64,000 bases of DNA from contig NZ_CP062260.1 in NCBI RefSeq assembly GCF_014863545.1, positions 3,596,001 to 3,660,000 on the forward strand, given 5' to 3'. This DNA comes from Paenibacillus sp. JNUCC32 (GTDB taxonomy: Bacteria; Bacillota; Bacilli; Paenibacillales; Paenibacillaceae). Within the stretch, counting starts at the first letter, position 1; each line of letters opens with the position of its first letter. The notes beneath the pieces were generated by a model. It ran no database searches. It was not told the DNA's origin and worked only from the letters and a program-made list of their open reading frames with translations. The position numbers and the translations under genes were made by a program. Shown in pieces: positions 62,927 to 64,000 of this stretch.

Positions 62927-64000
62927 CTACCACACCAATTTCGTGAAATCGGCATACCGCTTCAAGTCACCGTCGATGCCGGAGAGCAGCGCAAGGCGAT
63001 TGGCCCGAACCGCTTCGTCTTCAGCCATCACCATGACCGAATCAAAGAACCCGGTAATCGGCTCCCTCAGTCCACTCAGCAAGGACAATGAACGTTCGCC
63101 GTCCGCTGCCTGCAGCGCGGCATGGTAATCTGCGCGAATCGCGTTCCAAGCTTCATAAAGCTTGTTTTCTTCCGATTCCGTGAACAGTTCGGCGTTGACG
63201 GCGGCCTTGCCCGCCTTGGCAGCCAAATTGCTGACCCGGTTGAAGGACTCTACCGTCGTTTTGAAATCCTGGACGCTCTCCACGGCATTCATCAGCGCAT
63301 GGCCGCGGGATACGACGGACACCACATGATCGAATCCGGCCGTAATGACCGCATCCACCACATCATAACGCTGGTCTTCGGACAACAGCTTCTTCACGCG
63401 AAGCCCGAAGAACTCCTTAAGGTCTTTGCGGATTTCGTCAGTCGATCGCTTCAATACGCGAATGTTCTCGTGAACCTCGAGCGCCACGCCGAACACGTCG
63501 GATAAAGTCACCGGAAGTTTGTGCTCCAAGATGATCTGAACGATGCCCGCAGCCTGACGCCGGAGTGCGTAAGGATCCTGGGAGCCAGTCGGAATAATGC
63601 CGATGGAGAAGCATCCCACGATGGTGTCGATTTTATCCGCGATGCTCACGATGGAACCCACCATCGTGGAAGGCACCGAATCGCCGGCAAAGCGAGGCTG
63701 GTAATGCTCGAACACCGCTTTGGCCACATGCTCCTTCTCACCGGCTTTTCTTGCGTAATCCTCTCCCATGACCCCTTGCAATTCAGGGAACTCATAGACC
63801 ATCTGCGTCACCAGATCGAATTTGCAAATATCGGCCGCACGGCTCACGGAATCGGCTGCGTCAGCAGAAACGTTAAGCTTCGCGGACAGTTGGTCCGATA
63901 TCCGGCGTATTCTGCGGACTTTATCGCCGATCGTCCCCAGCTCTTCATGGAAAACGATGCTCTCCAGCTTCGACAGGGCATCCTTGATCTGAAGCTTCTG
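62927..64000 (-). CDS. glyS: Glycine--tRNA ligase beta subunit (partial, N-terminus off the right edge)
   Basis: 358 visible codons, open to the window edge; the N-terminal half is missing. The beta subunit, together with GlyQ, charges tRNA-Gly and carries tRNA-binding domains. CKFDLVTQMVYEFPELQGVMGEDYARK, split here around the HD-like core, and QDPYALRRQAAGIVQIILE are typical, followed by the DALR-like helical anticodon-binding end (FFDSVMVMAEDEAVRANRLALL). Stop at 62927; the next gene is yqxD after a 213-base gap. Confidence 0.96.
   Translation of the reverse strand, partial: QKLQIKDALSKLESIVFHEELGTIGDKVRRIRRISDQLSAKLNVSADAADSVSRAADICKFDLVTQMVYEFPELQGVMGEDYARKAGEKEHVAKAVFEHYQPRFAGDSVPSTMVGSIVSIADKIDTIVGCFSIGIIPTGSQDPYALRRQAAGIVQIILEHKLPVTLSDVFGVALEVHENIRVLKRSTDEIRKDLKEFFGLRVKKLLSEDQRYDVVDAVITAGFDHVVSVVSRGHALMNAVESVQDFKTTVESFNRVSNLAAKAGKAAVNAELFTESEENKLYEAWNAIRADYHAALQAADGERSLSLLSGLREPITGFFDSVMVMAEDEAVRANRLALLSGIDGDLKRYADFTKLVW

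Noticed and set aside
1..64000. CRISPR arrays, prophage, transposons, tRNA or rRNA genes
   Set aside because: No regular spacer-repeat array, integrase, transposase, or tRNA/rRNA-like sequence was found on either strand.

Overview
The window comes from the chromosome of an endospore-forming Gram-positive bacterium of the order Bacillales, most probably Paenibacillus or a close relative. It carries spoIIGA-sigE-sigG, spoVD, spoVE, rsfA, yhcN/ylaJ and a probable CotD-like coat gene. Codon use and base composition are balanced rather than AT-rich. It also has bshC (bacillithiol), S-adenosylhomocysteine hydrolase and an RNase P RNA of class A type. The genus call is an inference from gene content. 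I saw no tRNA, rRNA, CRISPR array, insertion sequence or prophage.

Layout. (1) 1-2578, minus: end of the ylm cluster (yggT partial, sepF, ylmE, pgeF, ylmC). (2) 2775-5549, minus: sporulation sigma block spoIIGA-sigE-sigG, with a recognisable Spo0A-type promoter upstream of spoIIGA. (3) 5929-25698, minus: the complete division and cell-wall (dcw) cluster in transcription order mraZ-rsmH-ftsL-pbpB-spoVD-murE-murF-mraY-murD-spoVE-murG-murB-murA-ftsQ-ftsA-ftsZ. AAAGTGG repeats, likely MraZ sites, precede it. A separate promoter region lies before ftsA. (4) 25906-28846, minus: bshC-ahcY. (5) 29035-34738, minus: an oligopeptide ABC transporter operon oppA-B-C-D-F with a hairpin after oppA. (6) 34888-37035, minus: DUF3397 gene, panE, rsfA. 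(7) 37377-40264: a DUF2626 membrane protein and a secreted coiled-coil protein on plus, facing an orphan solute-binding protein on minus. (8) 40462-47172: the yla region (ylaK/PhoH, ylaJ lipoprotein, a small unknown gene, an LCP protein, ylaH, typA) and a small membrane protein. (9) 47431-48914: two divergent TerC-family genes. (10) 49046-53753, minus: thiI with its cysteine desulfurase, a signal-less SLT protein, two small proteins and ypuI. (11) 54008-57012: a membrane-anchored subtilisin-like protease (plus), a coat-like protein and rnpB (minus). (12) 57093-64000, minus: yqfO, trmK, sigA, dnaG, yqxD and the end of glyS, the macromolecular synthesis region.

How it fits together. Most of the window is core chromosome. 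The dcw cluster makes lipid II and the septal machinery. Its end abuts the mother-cell and forespore sigma genes, so vegetative division, asymmetric division (ftsA promoter with a sigma-H-like element) and early sporulation are physically linked.

No clear novel defence or accessory system is present. The observations most worth a second look are the class A RNase P RNA in a Bacilli-type genome, the regulatory sites (MraZ repeats, spoIIG promoter with 22-bp spacer and 0A boxes, sigma-H-like ftsA promoter), and several lineage-specific genes of unknown role: the secreted coiled-coil protein, the orphan non-lipidated binding protein, and a 92-residue protein whose stop codon sits in its terminator stem.
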